This document shows positions 26,649 to 36,289 of a stretch of 64,000 nt of DNA, in pieces. The notes below the pieces were generated by a model. It was not told the DNA's origin, did no database searches, and saw only the letters and a list, made by a program, of their open reading frames with translations. Made by a program: the position numbers and the translations under genes. The stretch comes from JALYYC01 sp963795805 (GTDB lineage: Bacteria > Chloroflexota > Dormibacteria > CF-121). Each line of letters begins with the position of its first letter. Positions within the stretch are counted from its first letter, which is position 1. The stretch is taken from positions 992,001 to 1,056,000 of the forward strand of contig CAWCIV010000001.1 in NCBI GenBank assembly GCA_963795805.1, in the 5' to 3' direction.

Positions 26649-27851
26649 ATGACGCGGATGGAGCGGGTCCGACTGTTCGTTCTGCTGGGCGGCCTGACCG
26701 CCTTCGGGCCCCTCTCGATCGATATGTACCTGCCGGCGTTGCCCGCGATCAGCCGCGACCTGGTCGCCAGCGAGTCGCTGATTCAGCTCACGTTGACCGC
26801 CTGCCTGATCGGCCTCGCCCTCGGCCAGCTGGTTGCGGGACCGGTCAGTGATAGCCTGGGCCGCCGGCGGCCATTGCTCGTCGGCGTCGCCATCTATGTC
26901 GTCGCCTCACTGCTCTGCGCGCTGGCCCCCTCGGCAATCCTTCTCGTCATCTTCCGTTTGGTGCAGGGCCTCGCCGGCGCGGCCGGCATCGTGATCGCCC
27001 GAGCGATCGTGCGCGACATGTATTCCGGGGTCCCCGCCGCCCGCTACTTCTCGCGGTTGATCCTCGTCATGGGCCTCGCCCCGATCCTCGCCCCGGTCCT
27101 CGGTGGCCAGGTGCTGCGCGTCAGCTCATGGCATGGGATCTTCGTCATGCTGGCGCTGATCACCGGCCTGCTCTTTGTCGCGGCACTGATCTGGTTGCCT
27201 GAGACCCTTCCGGCCGCGCTCCGGCGTGAAGGCAGCCTTCGGAACACGGCTCGCACCTTTCGCATTGTCGGTCGTGATACGCGATTCATCGGCTATGCGG
27301 TCTCGGCCGGGCTCGCCTTCGGCGCCATGTTCGCCTACATCTCCGGCTCGCCCTTCGTGCTGCAGGGGATCTTTCACGTTTCGCCACAGACCTTCAGCCT
27401 GGTTTTCGGCGTCAATGCGCTCGGCTTCGTGATCACCAGCCAGATCAACGGCAGCCTCGTGAGCCGGATCGCGCCGTCCCGGTTGCTGATGAGCGGCCTG
27501 ATCAGCACCGCGCTGGCGGGCCTCGCGGTCCTGGCCGTCCTCCTCGCCGGGCTCGGCCTGAGCGCCGTCCTTCCTCCCCTCTTTGTCCTGGTGTCGAGCA
27601 TTGGCTTTGTCGTCCCGAACGCCACCGCCCTTGCCCTCTCCCGTCATGCCGAGGCTGCCGGGACCGGATCAGCGCTGCTGGGCGTGATCCAGAGCGGCAT
27701 CGCCGCCGTTGGCGCGCCGCTGGTCGGCATCGTGGGCGTCGCCTCGGCCGTCCCGATGGGCACCGTGATCGCGGTCGCCGGCGTGGGCGCGATCCTCGCC
27801 TACCTGCTCACATCGTCGCGCCCCGAGCGCCCGAGCGTGATCGCCGCCTGA
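26649..27851 (+). CDS. Bcr/CflA-family MFS drug exporter
   Basis: About 400 residues and twelve membrane segments. The N-terminus GPLSIDMYLPALPAI and LGQLVAGPVSDSLGRRRPLL (motif A) are diagnostic of the Bcr/CflA branch of DHA1 multidrug efflux pumps, with the motif-C-like segment APILAPVLGG. ATG 26649 (MTRMERVRLF) matches the family start better than the GTG at 26592. It is followed 50 bp later by a second exporter gene in the same direction. Confidence 0.9.
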   Translation: MTRMERVRLFVLLGGLTAFGPLSIDMYLPALPAISRDLVASESLIQLTLTACLIGLALGQLVAGPVSDSLGRRRPLLVGVAIYVVASLLCALAPSAILLVIFRLVQGLAGAAGIVIARAIVRDMYSGVPAARYFSRLILVMGLAPILAPVLGGQVLRVSSWHGIFVMLALITGLLFVAALIWLPETLPAALRREGSLRNTARTFRIVGRDTRFIGYAVSAGLAFGAMFAYISGSPFVLQGIFHVSPQTFSLVFGVNALGFVITSQINGSLVSRIAPSRLLMSGLISTALAGLAVLAVLLAGLGLSAVLPPLFVLVSSIGFVVPNATALALSRHAEAAGTGSALLGVIQSGIAAVGAPLVGIVGVASAVPMGTVIAVAGVGAILAYLLTSSRPERPSVIAA

Positions 27852-27901
27852 CCATTGGCCTCCGGTAAACTGCTCGGAACGAACCCCTTCTTTTTGCGGC
27901 G

Positions 27902-29512
27902 ATGAGCGCCGAAGCGGCCTCTCGCTACCAGACAACCAACCAGGTCGCCGCGAATCGGCGCTACTGGGTGCTGGCCGCCGTCATGGTCGTCCAGTTCACG
28001 GCCGTCCTCACCAGCACCATCGTGTCGACCGCGGCCCCCACCATCGTCGACGAACTGCATGGCCTCAACCTTTATGCCTGGATCTTCACTGCCTACCTGC
28101 TGGCCTCCTCGGTGGCCGTTCCCGTCGTGGGCAAACTCTCCGATCTCTTCGGCCGCCGCCCCTTCTACATCGCCGGCCTGCTCGTGTTCCTCTTTGGCTC
28201 GATGGTCTCCGGTCTGGCCCAGAACATGTACGAACTGATCGCCGCCCGGGCCATTACCGGCCTCGGCGGTGGGGCGATGATGGCGCTGGCGGTGACGACC
28301 CTCGGCGACATCTTCTCCCCGCGCGAACGCGGCCGCTGGATGGGTTTGATCATGAGCGTCTTCGGCCTCGGCAGCATCATCGGGCCGACCCTCGGCGGCG
28401 TGGTCACGGATCATTTCGGCTGGCGCTGGATCTTCTACGTCAACCTGCCGCTCGGTATCTTCGCCCTGGCGATGCTCGCCTCGACCTTGCCGCGCGTGCA
28501 TCGCTCTGGCCGGGTCAATATCGATTGGCTCGGCATCGCGCTCCTCGTGGCCGCCGTGGTCCCGATCCTGATTGGCCTGACCTGGGCGGGCATCAACTAC
28601 CCGTGGGGATCGGTCCAGGTGATCGGCACGCTCGGCATCGGTGGCATTTTGGCTCTTCTGTTCGCCGTGCATGAGAACCGGTCACGCGAGCCGATCCTCA
28701 GCCTGCATCTGTTCGAGAACCGCACGTTCACCGTGGCGGTGATTCTCAGTTTTCTCGTCGGCGTCGCGCTCTTCGGCACGGTCACCTTTCTGCCGCTTTA
28801 CGCCCAGGGCGTGAAGGGCCAGAGCGCTCAGGACGCCGGCCTGATCCTCGCGCCCCTGATGGGCGGCTTTGTCATCGGCAGCATCATCGGCGGGCAATTG
28901 CTCAGCCGCACGGGCCGCTACAAGGTCCAGGCGATTATCGGGATGGCGGTGACGGTCGTCGGGATCTTCGCCCTCAGCCGGCTTGACGCCGACTCGACCT
29001 GGACGGTGGCGATCACCGCGATGGTGGTCACCGGCACCGGGGTCGGCGCCGTCTTCCCGATCCTCTCGATCGCCGTGCAGAGCGCCTTTCCCTACCGCCT
29101 GCTGGGTACCGCCAATGCCGGGCGCCAATTTTTCAACACCCTCGGGTCGGTGATCGGGATCCCGGTGATGACGACCATCGTGCTGGAGTCTTTTCAGGGC
29201 GAATTGCCCAGTCACCTCGCACCCAGTGTCGCAGTCGCGCTCGCAGGGAACGGCCAGAACCTGGGTGAGGGTCTGATCTCAGGCGTCGGGCAGAGCGGGC
29301 TCACACGGATTTCCGGGCTGCCGGCATCGGCCATCCCCAGCGTCGTGCACGCCATTCGAGTCAGCCTCGCCGTCGGCGTCCAGCGCGCCTTTCTGCTCTC
29401 GGCGGCCCTGGTGGCGATCGGCTTCGTGGTGACCTTCTTCTTGCCCGAGATTCCGCTCCGCCAGACGGTCCATGGCGACGCGGCCCCGCCGGTCAGGAGT
29501 GCCGGCGCTTAG
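27902..29512 (+). CDS. DHA2-family MFS multidrug exporter (EmrB/QacA-like)
   Basis: 536 residues with 14 predicted membrane segments. Motif A is GKLSDLFGRRPFYIAG, motif C is GLGSIIGPTLGGVV, and the early ALTSTIVSTAAPTI region resembles the DHA2 helix-1 motif. Proton-driven efflux of hydrophobic cations or antibiotics is likely. ATG 27902. The neighbouring Bcr-like and DHA1 exporters make a local efflux group; no dedicated regulator is nearby. Confidence 0.9.
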   Translation: MSAEAASRYQTTNQVAANRRYWVLAAVMVVQFTAVLTSTIVSTAAPTIVDELHGLNLYAWIFTAYLLASSVAVPVVGKLSDLFGRRPFYIAGLLVFLFGSMVSGLAQNMYELIAARAITGLGGGAMMALAVTTLGDIFSPRERGRWMGLIMSVFGLGSIIGPTLGGVVTDHFGWRWIFYVNLPLGIFALAMLASTLPRVHRSGRVNIDWLGIALLVAAVVPILIGLTWAGINYPWGSVQVIGTLGIGGILALLFAVHENRSREPILSLHLFENRTFTVAVILSFLVGVALFGTVTFLPLYAQGVKGQSAQDAGLILAPLMGGFVIGSIIGGQLLSRTGRYKVQAIIGMAVTVVGIFALSRLDADSTWTVAITAMVVTGTGVGAVFPILSIAVQSAFPYRLLGTANAGRQFFNTLGSVIGIPVMTTIVLESFQGELPSHLAPSVAVALAGNGQNLGEGLISGVGQSGLTRISGLPASAIPSVVHAIRVSLAVGVQRAFLLSAALVAIGFVVTFFLPEIPLRQTVHGDAAPPVRSAGA

Positions 29513-29514
29513 CC

Positions 29515-29925
29515 GTGCCAGGGTCCGCGAACGCTCCCAACTATCGCGAGGACATGGCCGAGGTCGTAGCGCGCGTTGTCCGCCGCTTGCCCGAGGTGCG
29601 GCAGAAGGTCGGCGTGAGCGGGCGGCCGCAATTTTTCGCCGGCGAGCACCTGTTTGCCTTCATGGCCGGCGAAGGGGTCGCCCTCAAGCTCCCAGCCGAG
29701 GTCGTTCAGCGCGTCGTCGATGGCGTGGACTATTTGCCCTTCAAGATGCGGAACAAGCCGGTGTTGCGTGAGTGGATTCGAATCAAGCACGACGAGGCCG
29801 CCGCCTACGCCAGGGATGCCGCCCTCTTCAAGCAGGCGGTCAAGTTCGTGCTGGCGGCGGGGCCAGGACCCGGACCGGCGGCGCGGGCGGCCGCGGTTCC
29901 CGCGCGGCAACGGCCAGCAAAATAA
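29515..29925 (+). CDS. TfoX N-terminal-domain-like protein
   Basis: Up to 136 residues (GTG 29515, or ATG 29554 in frame). The sequence FFAGEHLFAFMAGEGVALKL, then DYLPFKMRNKPVLREWI, follows the TfoX/Sxy N-terminal domain pattern of a small alpha-beta protein. The Ala/Pro-rich C-terminal 30 residues overlap the 3' end of the convergent MFS gene by 86 nt, so the functional end may be nearer residue 110. Function unknown. Confidence 0.65.
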   Translation: MPGSANAPNYREDMAEVVARVVRRLPEVRQKVGVSGRPQFFAGEHLFAFMAGEGVALKLPAEVVQRVVDGVDYLPFKMRNKPVLREWIRIKHDEAAAYARDAALFKQAVKFVLAAGPGPGPAARAAAVPARQRPAK

Positions 29926-31120
29926 CCAGCGCCAGCGCAATCGCCGCCGCCACGAGCAAGGCGGCCTGCACGCCGGCCACCGACGCGACGAGGCCGCCGA
30001 CGAGGGGTCCGAGCCCGAAGCCAACCGAGATCCCGCTCGAGGCGAAGCCGAAGACGGTCGCCTGGATCACGCGCGGCGATTCCAGCCCCGTCATCGCGCC
30101 GAAGGCTGGGATCAGGACCCCCGACATGAAGCTGAGCACCACGAAGAAGCCGATCAACAAGCCCACCGTGCCGGCGGCGGCCGTGGCGAGCATGGCGAGC
30201 GCCGCCACCCCCGCCGCGACCAGCGTCACCAGCCGGTAGCTGCTCCGCCGGACCACGCGCGAGTAGGTGATGCCTGCCACCGCGGTGGCAATCCCGGCGC
30301 CGGCAAAGGTCAACCCCGTCAGCCCGGCCGCGCCCGCCGGATCGAGTTGCAGCAGCCGCAGTACCACCAACTGCTGGGAGGCTGATGAGCTCGTCTGGAG
30401 TAACGCCTGGGCGCCGACCAGCACGGCGAGGGCGCGTATCGTCCCCGGTCGAGCGGCATGCAAGGTCTGCCACAGTGGCGGTGCCTGCGCTCTCGGCACC
30501 CGAAGCGCGCTTTCCTTGACCACCAGGACCACCGGGATCGTCGCCAGCAGCAGGAGCGCGCCGCCCGCGAAGAAGATCGCGCGCAGCCCGAGCGCGCTGG
30601 CCGCGAGGCTCCCAACCGCGGGACCGGTGGCGTTGCCGAGCGAGATTGCCGAGTTCAGGATGCCGAGCGCCCACGCCATGTTGGCCGGCGGCGTCCCGGT
30701 TGCAACCAACGCGGTCGCGGCGGCGACCGTGCCTGAGCTCGCCCCCTGCAGGCCACGCAGCACGGTCAGTTGCAGCGCCGACTGCGACAGACCCATCAGT
30801 CCAACGAAGGCGCCGCCTCCCACCATGGCCCTGACCAACATCGGCTTGCGGCCGTAGCGATCGGCCAGCCGGCCCCAGATGGGCGCCGTGATGGCGAGCG
30901 CGAAGCCGGTCGTGCCGGCGGAGATGCCGGTCCAGAAGGCGAGCTGCGAGCCGTTCGGAATATGCAGCTCCCGGTGCAGGAAGAGCGGGAGGAACGGGAA
31001 GGCGAAGGAGAAACCCAGGATTGCGACGAATTCGGCCATCCAGAGGGCGGCCAGGTTGCGCCGCCAGTCCAACGGCCGTGGTCCTGCCACTGGATGTGGC
31101 GTCACCTCGTCCATGGGCAT
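29840..31120 (-). CDS. MFS transporter (DHA1-like)
   Basis: 426 residues with twelve hydrophobic segments. Motif A is GRLADRYGRKPMLVRAM; the segment LGNATGPAVGSLAAS fits motif C. The N-terminal half resembles the MdtG/multidrug exporter branch. It has an ATG at 31120 and a proline-rich C-terminal tail. Export of a small molecule is likely; the substrate is not predictable. Confidence 0.88.
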   Translation of the reverse strand: MPMDEVTPHPVAGPRPLDWRRNLAALWMAEFVAILGFSFAFPFLPLFLHRELHIPNGSQLAFWTGISAGTTGFALAITAPIWGRLADRYGRKPMLVRAMVGGGAFVGLMGLSQSALQLTVLRGLQGASSGTVAAATALVATGTPPANMAWALGILNSAISLGNATGPAVGSLAASALGLRAIFFAGGALLLLATIPVVLVVKESALRVPRAQAPPLWQTLHAARPGTIRALAVLVGAQALLQTSSSASQQLVVLRLLQLDPAGAAGLTGLTFAGAGIATAVAGITYSRVVRRSSYRLVTLVAAGVAALAMLATAAAGTVGLLIGFFVVLSFMSGVLIPAFGAMTGLESPRVIQATVFGFASSGISVGFGLGPLVGGLVASVAGVQAALLVAAAIALALVILLAVAAREPRPPAPPVRVLAPPPART

Positions 31121-31219
31121 TCCTACAAGGATGCCTCACGCTGTCGATTTCCGTCTGTAGCCGTTCGTCGTATTAGCCAGCGGATCCCTTCGGACCGCAG
31201 AAACTCAAGGAGGACAAGC

Positions 31220-31540
31220 ATGGCGAAGTACGTTCTGGTCTATTACGGCGGAAGCGCGGGGCAGACCGAGAAGGAGCGCGCCGATCAGATGCAGCAGTGG
31301 GGAGCCTGGTTCGGGAAATTGGGCAAGGGCATCGTCGATCAGGGTGCCCCCTTTTCTGGCAAGGTCAAGTCGCTGGGCTCGAACGGGGGCACCAAGGAAG
31401 GTGCGATCGCGCAGCCGGCGGCGTCCGGCTACAGCATCCTCGAGGCGAAGTCACTCGAGGAGGCCACCAACAACGCCAAGGGCTGCCCGGTGCTGAGCAG
31501 CGGCGGCCAGATCGCGGTCTACGAAACGTTCACGATGTAA
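31220..31540 (+). CDS. YCII-related small protein
   Basis: 106 residues starting MAKYVLVYYGGSAGQTEKE, with an ideal AAGGAGGA at 6-nt spacing. The ferredoxin-like YCII/DGPF fold is suggested by the MQQWGAWFGKLGKGIVDQG and ILEAKSLEEATNNAKGCP stretches. These proteins are small, often induced, and of unknown enzymatic role. It stands alone and ends in a strong terminator. Confidence 0.8.
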   Translation: MAKYVLVYYGGSAGQTEKERADQMQQWGAWFGKLGKGIVDQGAPFSGKVKSLGSNGGTKEGAIAQPAASGYSILEAKSLEEATNNAKGCPVLSSGGQIAVYETFTM

Positions 31541-31565
31541 TTCGGCGGGCAAGCTCGCCTGAATG

Positions 31566-31603
31566 AGCCGGCGTTCTCGGTGGACGCCGGCTATTTCTTT
31601 TTT
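31566..31603 (+). terminator. Rho-independent terminator
   Basis: Perfect 9-bp stem AGCCGGCGT (31566-31574) and ACGCCGGCT (31584-31592) with a 9-nt loop, followed by ATTTCTTTTTTT. It ends the YCII-like transcript. The T-run doubles, on the other strand, as the Lys-Lys-Lys C-terminus and stop region of the convergent PPK2 gene. Confidence 0.85.
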
Positions 31604-32523
31604 GGCTCGGCGAGCAACTCGCGCCGTGCGGCCCGCAGCTCTTTCCTCATCGCAGCGCTCACGGTCGGGTATTGCGGGTCGATTTCGACCAGGGTATTGA
31701 CGATGATCGCCGCGGCCGCGATGCGCTCGAACCATTTGTGGTCGGCCGGGATCGCGTACCAGGGCGCCCACCTGGTGCTCGTCTTACTCAGCATCTCGCC
31801 ATAGGCCTGCTGGTACTCATCCCAGTGGGCTCGCTCGCGCACGTCGGCGGCGGTGAACTTCCAGTTTTTTTCAGGCTCGTCGATCCGGGCCAGGAACCGT
31901 TGACGCTGCTCCTCCCGTGAGACGTTGAGGAAGAGCTTGACGATGTGAATGCCATTGTCGACCAGGTATCGTTCCCAGTCATTGATTTCCCGGTAGCGTC
32001 GCGTCCAGACCGCAGCCAGGTCTTCCGGCGGGAGGTTCTCGGCCGCAAGCGCCTCCGGGTGCACGCGGACGACGAGGACCTCCTCGTAGTGCGACCGGTT
32101 GAAGATCCCGATCGTCCCTCGCGGTGGCAGGCGCTGCGCCGTCCGCCAGAGATAGTCATGGCTGAGCTCCTCGGCGGACGGCGCCTTGAAGGCGCTCACC
32201 CGGACGCCCTGTGGATCAACACCGCTCATCACATGCTTGATCGTGCTGTCCTTGCCGGCCGCATCGAGACCCTGAAGGACGACCAGCAGCGCGTGGGTGC
32301 TCTGCGCGTGGAGGCGGTCCTGGTACTCGGCGAGCAGCTCGACCCCGTCCTCAAGCGCCCGGGTTGCCCGCTTGCCCCCTTCCTTTCCGAGTCCACCAGT
32401 GTGCCCCGGATCAAAATCCTCCGGCAGGGTAACCCGCGTGCCCGGCTTCACCCGCAGCGAATCGGTCAACTCCTTCATGCGCTTGCGTGAGAGCTCCGCC
32501 ACCCTCCGGGTCGCTTTGGGCAT
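31591..32523 (-). CDS. Polyphosphate kinase 2 family protein
   Basis: 310 residues. The P-loop fold of PPK2 shows Walker A GLDAAGKDSTIKHV near residue 88, Walker B FNRSHYEEVLVVRVHPE, and the lid EPEKNWKF. The lid and Walker B residues fit the class that makes nucleoside di/triphosphates from polyphosphate. Starts 6 nt after the stop of the acyl-CoA synthetase gene, so it is the last gene of a minus-strand operon. Cytosolic. Confidence 0.93.
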   Translation of the reverse strand: MPKATRRVAELSRKRMKELTDSLRVKPGTRVTLPEDFDPGHTGGLGKEGGKRATRALEDGVELLAEYQDRLHAQSTHALLVVLQGLDAAGKDSTIKHVMSGVDPQGVRVSAFKAPSAEELSHDYLWRTAQRLPPRGTIGIFNRSHYEEVLVVRVHPEALAAENLPPEDLAAVWTRRYREINDWERYLVDNGIHIVKLFLNVSREEQRQRFLARIDEPEKNWKFTAADVRERAHWDEYQQAYGEMLSKTSTRWAPWYAIPADHKWFERIAAAAIIVNTLVEIDPQYPTVSAAMRKELRAARRELLAEPKKK

Positions 32524-32529
32524 CGCCGC

Positions 32530-34006
32530 TCAGTCTAGGTGGCCAGGCGCCAGACCAGATGGCCCATGGCCGTACTCCTTGCGCAGGGCGTCCTTCGCTA
32601 CGCGATGGGTCGCCGTTATCGGCAGCGAATCTCGGAAGTGGATCCGACTGGGGACCTTGTAAAGCGCGAGGCGCGTGGCAGCCCAGGCTTTCAGATCGGC
32701 CTCGTTGCCCGCGGCACCATCCCGAAGCACCACCACCGCCACGACCTCATCCTCCATGAGGCCGGTGGCGATCCCGAACACGGCGGCCGCTTCAACGCTG
32801 GGATGAGCCAACAGGACGTCCTCCACCTCCCGCGGCGCGATGTTCTCGCCGCGCCGCCGGATCATCTCTTTGTAGCGACCCGTCAAGAAGAAGTCGCCGT
32901 CACGATCGCGTCGACCGGCGTCGCCCGTATGGAGCCAGCCATCCACCACGGTCGTCGCGGTCAGCGCTGCGGCGTTCCAGTAACCCGGCGTCATGACCGG
33001 GTTTCGAAAGCACAGCTCACCGACCTCATCGGTTGCCGCATCGCCACCGGCTTCGCGAACGACCCGCATCTCGTTCACGAATCCCCCGAAGGCGGGCTGA
33101 CGCGGACGTCCGATGCTCCCGGTCTTCATCCGCGACGTCTCGCTCTCAGCACAGCCGAAGGGGTTCTCGCTCATCCCGTAGCCGGTCAGGATCCGTACCT
33201 TGAATCGCCGCTCCAGTTCACCGCGCTGCGCCGGTGCCGGCCCGGGGGCCGCGTAAATCGTCCGCAGGGAGGAGTCGATAAAGGAGCCGCGAGGTTGCGC
33301 CGCCAGGAATTCCAGCATGGCGCCCACCACGTTGACCGCCGTCACCTCGAGCTGGCGCGCATCCTGCCAGAAGGTCGAAGCATGGAATTGGGCCGTCAGG
33401 GCCATCGGAAAGCCATGTGCGAGCGCGGTCATCAGCGAGTAGGCCTGGGCGTTGATGTGAAACAGCGGCAGGCAGGCCCAGAGCCGCTGCGGCGCGGCCA
33501 GCCGCAACCATCCCGGAAAGGACCGACCGCTCTCCGTATAGGCGGCGTGCCGGACCATCACCCCCTTTGGACGACTGGTGGTCCCCGAGGTGTAGACGAT
33601 GGCGGCCGTGGCCATCGGATCAGCGGCAACGCTCTGCTGGGTTTCGCCCCCACGCTCGCGGTCGATTGCCTGGACTTCGTCACCAAGCAGGGCGATCGAA
33701 GCCTCGAGATCCTCCTTCAGGTAATCGATCTCTGTCTGGGTGAGCTCTGGATTGATCGCGGCCGGGATGCCGCCGGCCCAGATGGCGCCGAGCCACGCAT
33801 GCACCACCGCGGGAGAGTTTGCGCGCGGCGAGCAGAACACGGTCACCGGGCCGTAGGCCTCTGCGGCGCAAGCCGGCGGCCGCGACGGCCGTCGAGCGTG
33901 CCAATTCTCGAAAGGTTTCCGAGTGGTCGTAGGTAATGATGGCGGGGTCATCCCCGAAGCGCTCGACCGCGGACCGAAGCAGCTCGGGAACGGTCAGAAA
34001 CCTCAC
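32530..34006 (-). pseudogene. AMP-forming acyl-CoA synthetase, frameshifted
   Basis: Adenylate-forming enzyme of about 491 residues. The GTG start at 34006 reads RFLTVPELLRSAVERFGDD and reaches PGDRVLLAAR. At about 33819, within AAA on the coding strand, the frame changes to NSPAVVHAWLGAIWAGG and runs to TAG 32530. Core motifs are intact: YTSGTTSRPKGVM, GYGMSENPFG, LHTGDAGRRD and GRYKEMIRRRGENIAPREVE. It would activate a carboxylate of unknown structure. One indel separates it from an intact gene. Confidence 0.85.
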
Positions 34007-34460
34007 CGGCCGATGATCGCACTCCGAACGCGCGTTGGGGCCAGGCGAGGCCCTCAGGGACGAGACGGGAGTGGCAGCGGGGGGACGACTGCCACTCCCT
34101 GAAGGGAGAGATCGGGGGCCGGCGGAGCGCGATGCGCACGCGCGCCACCAATTCCGGAAGCGGAGCCCAGGCGTCGAGGTAGTAGTCAGCGCCCGCATTG
34201 AGCAGCCGGATGCACTCCTCGCTGCTCGGTCGCTCACTCAGCGCGATCAGACTGCGGTGACCCTGGCGATGCACCTCCCAGCAGGTCGCGATCGCATCAA
34301 GCTCCGGTATTTGAAGTAGGACCGCTTCGGATGGACGGGCCCGACCTACCTCGTGACGAGCAACCACCTCGCAGTCGATGTGGGCGTCGCGTAGGGCGAC
34401 GGCGATTGCTGGGATCGCGCCGTCGAGCCCGTCACGGACGAGAAGGCATCGGGCTGTCAT
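33948..34460 (-). CDS. Degenerate response-regulator receiver-like protein
   Basis: 170 residues; the first 115 follow the receiver fold (late helix ECIRLLNAGADYYLDAWAPL, then ELVARVRIALRRP). The phospho-acceptor position reads VLLQIPELD, where Asp is expected after VLL, and the conserved Lys-Pro is replaced by AWAP. Phosphorylation in the standard way is therefore doubtful. No DNA-binding domain follows. ATG 34460 overlaps the kinase gene by 29 nt, and its end overlaps the synthetase start by 59 nt. It may be a phosphorylation-independent partner of the kinase. Confidence 0.65.
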   Translation of the reverse strand: MTARCLLVRDGLDGAIPAIAVALRDAHIDCEVVARHEVGRARPSEAVLLQIPELDAIATCWEVHRQGHRSLIALSERPSSEECIRLLNAGADYYLDAWAPLPELVARVRIALRRPPISPFREWQSSPRCHSRLVPEGLAWPQRAFGVRSSAGEVSDRSRAASVRGRALRG

Positions 34461-36135
34461 TCGTCGATGATGGCGGCCCCTGCCTTACGAAATCATGACG
34501 AGCGCCTGGTGCCGTTTCGGCGGCCGGCATGGCCTGATCCTCGGGCTGGCGCGCCGCCACGGCCGCGTTGGTCGCGAGTGGCAGGGCTAGCGCAAAGACC
34601 GTCCCCTCCCCCGCTCGACTGCTCTCGACAACGAGCGTGCCGCCATGCCGCTGGGCAAGCTCGCGGGCGATGAATAAACCGAGCCCCGTCCCCGCGACCG
34701 TGCGGAACGCGGGCTCGTTGGTTCGGTGAAAACGCTCGAAGATGCGTTCGCGCTCGTGGTCTGCCACGCCGGCACCGTTGTCGGCAACCCGCACCAGCGC
34801 CCGAGGCCCGTCGAGTGACAGCGTGATGGACACTCGCGGGGGTCGTTGCGTGTAGGTCAGACCATTGTTGATCAGGTTGTCGAGGATTCGACCCAGCTGT
34901 TGGGTATCCGCTGCCACGGCGACGGAATTCTCAGGCATCCGCGCCCTGATCTCGCCATTGATCAGCTCGGCCCTCGGCCTGGCGCGCTCGGTCGCGTCCT
35001 CGACGACGGTTCGCAGGTCGATGATGCCGGAATCATGGGGCAGCGCATTGGCCTCGATCCGCGAGGCTTCGAGGAGCTCACTGACGATGGCGTTGAGCTC
35101 CCGCGCCTTGCCGGTGAGGATGTCGAGCGGCCGTCTCCAGCCTTCGGCGACCGGGCCAAGCGAGCCGTCCGACAGCATGGCCAGGTAGCCGGCCAGGACG
35201 GAGATCGGCGTGCGCAACTCGTGCGCCGCCAGATGGAGGAACTGCGACTTGGCTTCGCTGGCGGCGGCCGTCGCGGTCAGCAGGCGTGAGATTTCCTCCT
35301 GCCGCTCGCGGGTATCGACATAACTGGCGAGCAGGAAGGAGGCGAGCGCGACGCTGACGTTGAAGACCTGGAGCGTAACCATCCGCTCGAACAGCGTTTC
35401 GTTGGCGAACGGGCCGGTCCCGTGGATCGCCGACCAGATGGCGACCGCCGAGGCGATCAGCGCTGCCGGTGCCGCGCCTCGGAGGCGAAACCGCCAGGCC
35501 GCCGCCATGATCAGCGGCAGCACCAGGTACTCGAGGTCGAGCTGATTCTGAAAGAGGAGGAAAGACAGGATGGCAACCCCGACCAGCAGGGCGATCAGTT
35601 CGACCGCCGCCTGCCACCGGATCCCGTCCGGACCCGCGCCCGCCAGCAAGTTGAGCAGGAATGGCGCGACCAGCAGAACGCCCATCGCATCGCCGGTCCA
35701 CCAAACGGCCCACGTAGCCCAGAACGCGTTGGAATCGATCGCCCCGGAAAAGAGCAGGACCGAGCTTCCGATCGACGCGCTAACGATCATCCCCACCAGC
35801 GCACCGAGCACGATGATCGATATCGCGTCGCGCAGGCTGTCGAGGTTCAGGTTGAGATCAGCCCTGCGCAGCAGCTCTACCGACACGACCGGCGCGAGGG
35901 TATCGCCAACGGAGATCAGCACCGCGCCCAGGACTGATGGGCCGATTGGCAGGTTGACGAGAAAGGCAGCCAGGGCAATGGGCAAGGCGGCGCGGCGGCC
36001 GAGGAGCAGCAAGGCCACCACGGCAATCCCGGTCGGGGGCCAGATCGGCGTCACCTGGCCGTGGACCAGAGCCACGTTGAGACTCAGGCGAGCCGCAATG
36101 TAATAGGAAAGCCCGACCAGCGCCAGCTGGAACAA
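34432..36135 (-). CDS. MASE1-domain sensor histidine kinase
   Basis: 567 residues. The N-terminal MASE1 region has about eight membrane segments (for example TPIWPPTGIAVVALLLLGRR). A HisKA domain follows with the phospho-acceptor in LHLAAHELRTPISVLAGYL, then the HATPase with N box RILDNLINNGLTYT, G1 VADNGAGV and G2 GTGLGLFIARELAQRHGG. It starts at TTG 36135; no better start is upstream. Next in the operon is a receiver-like protein that lacks the phospho-acceptor, so its true partner may be elsewhere. Confidence 0.88.
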   Translation of the reverse strand: MFQLALVGLSYYIAARLSLNVALVHGQVTPIWPPTGIAVVALLLLGRRAALPIALAAFLVNLPIGPSVLGAVLISVGDTLAPVVSVELLRRADLNLNLDSLRDAISIIVLGALVGMIVSASIGSSVLLFSGAIDSNAFWATWAVWWTGDAMGVLLVAPFLLNLLAGAGPDGIRWQAAVELIALLVGVAILSFLLFQNQLDLEYLVLPLIMAAAWRFRLRGAAPAALIASAVAIWSAIHGTGPFANETLFERMVTLQVFNVSVALASFLLASYVDTRERQEEISRLLTATAAASEAKSQFLHLAAHELRTPISVLAGYLAMLSDGSLGPVAEGWRRPLDILTGKARELNAIVSELLEASRIEANALPHDSGIIDLRTVVEDATERARPRAELINGEIRARMPENSVAVAADTQQLGRILDNLINNGLTYTQRPPRVSITLSLDGPRALVRVADNGAGVADHERERIFERFHRTNEPAFRTVAGTGLGLFIARELAQRHGGTLVVESSRAGEGTVFALALPLATNAAVAARQPEDQAMPAAETAPGARHDFVRQGPPSSTNDSPMPSRP

Positions 36136-36289
36136 TTCCCGCCCCGTAACGCGGATGCGTGGTGCGGCGCTGATAGCGAGGTTTTATCAGTTCGGGCGAC
36201 CCAAATCAAGGCCGCGCTGTGGGACACCTTGCAACATCGTGACGATGTCGCTCACGGTTTCGAAAGCCACTGGGCGCCACGCTGGGCCC

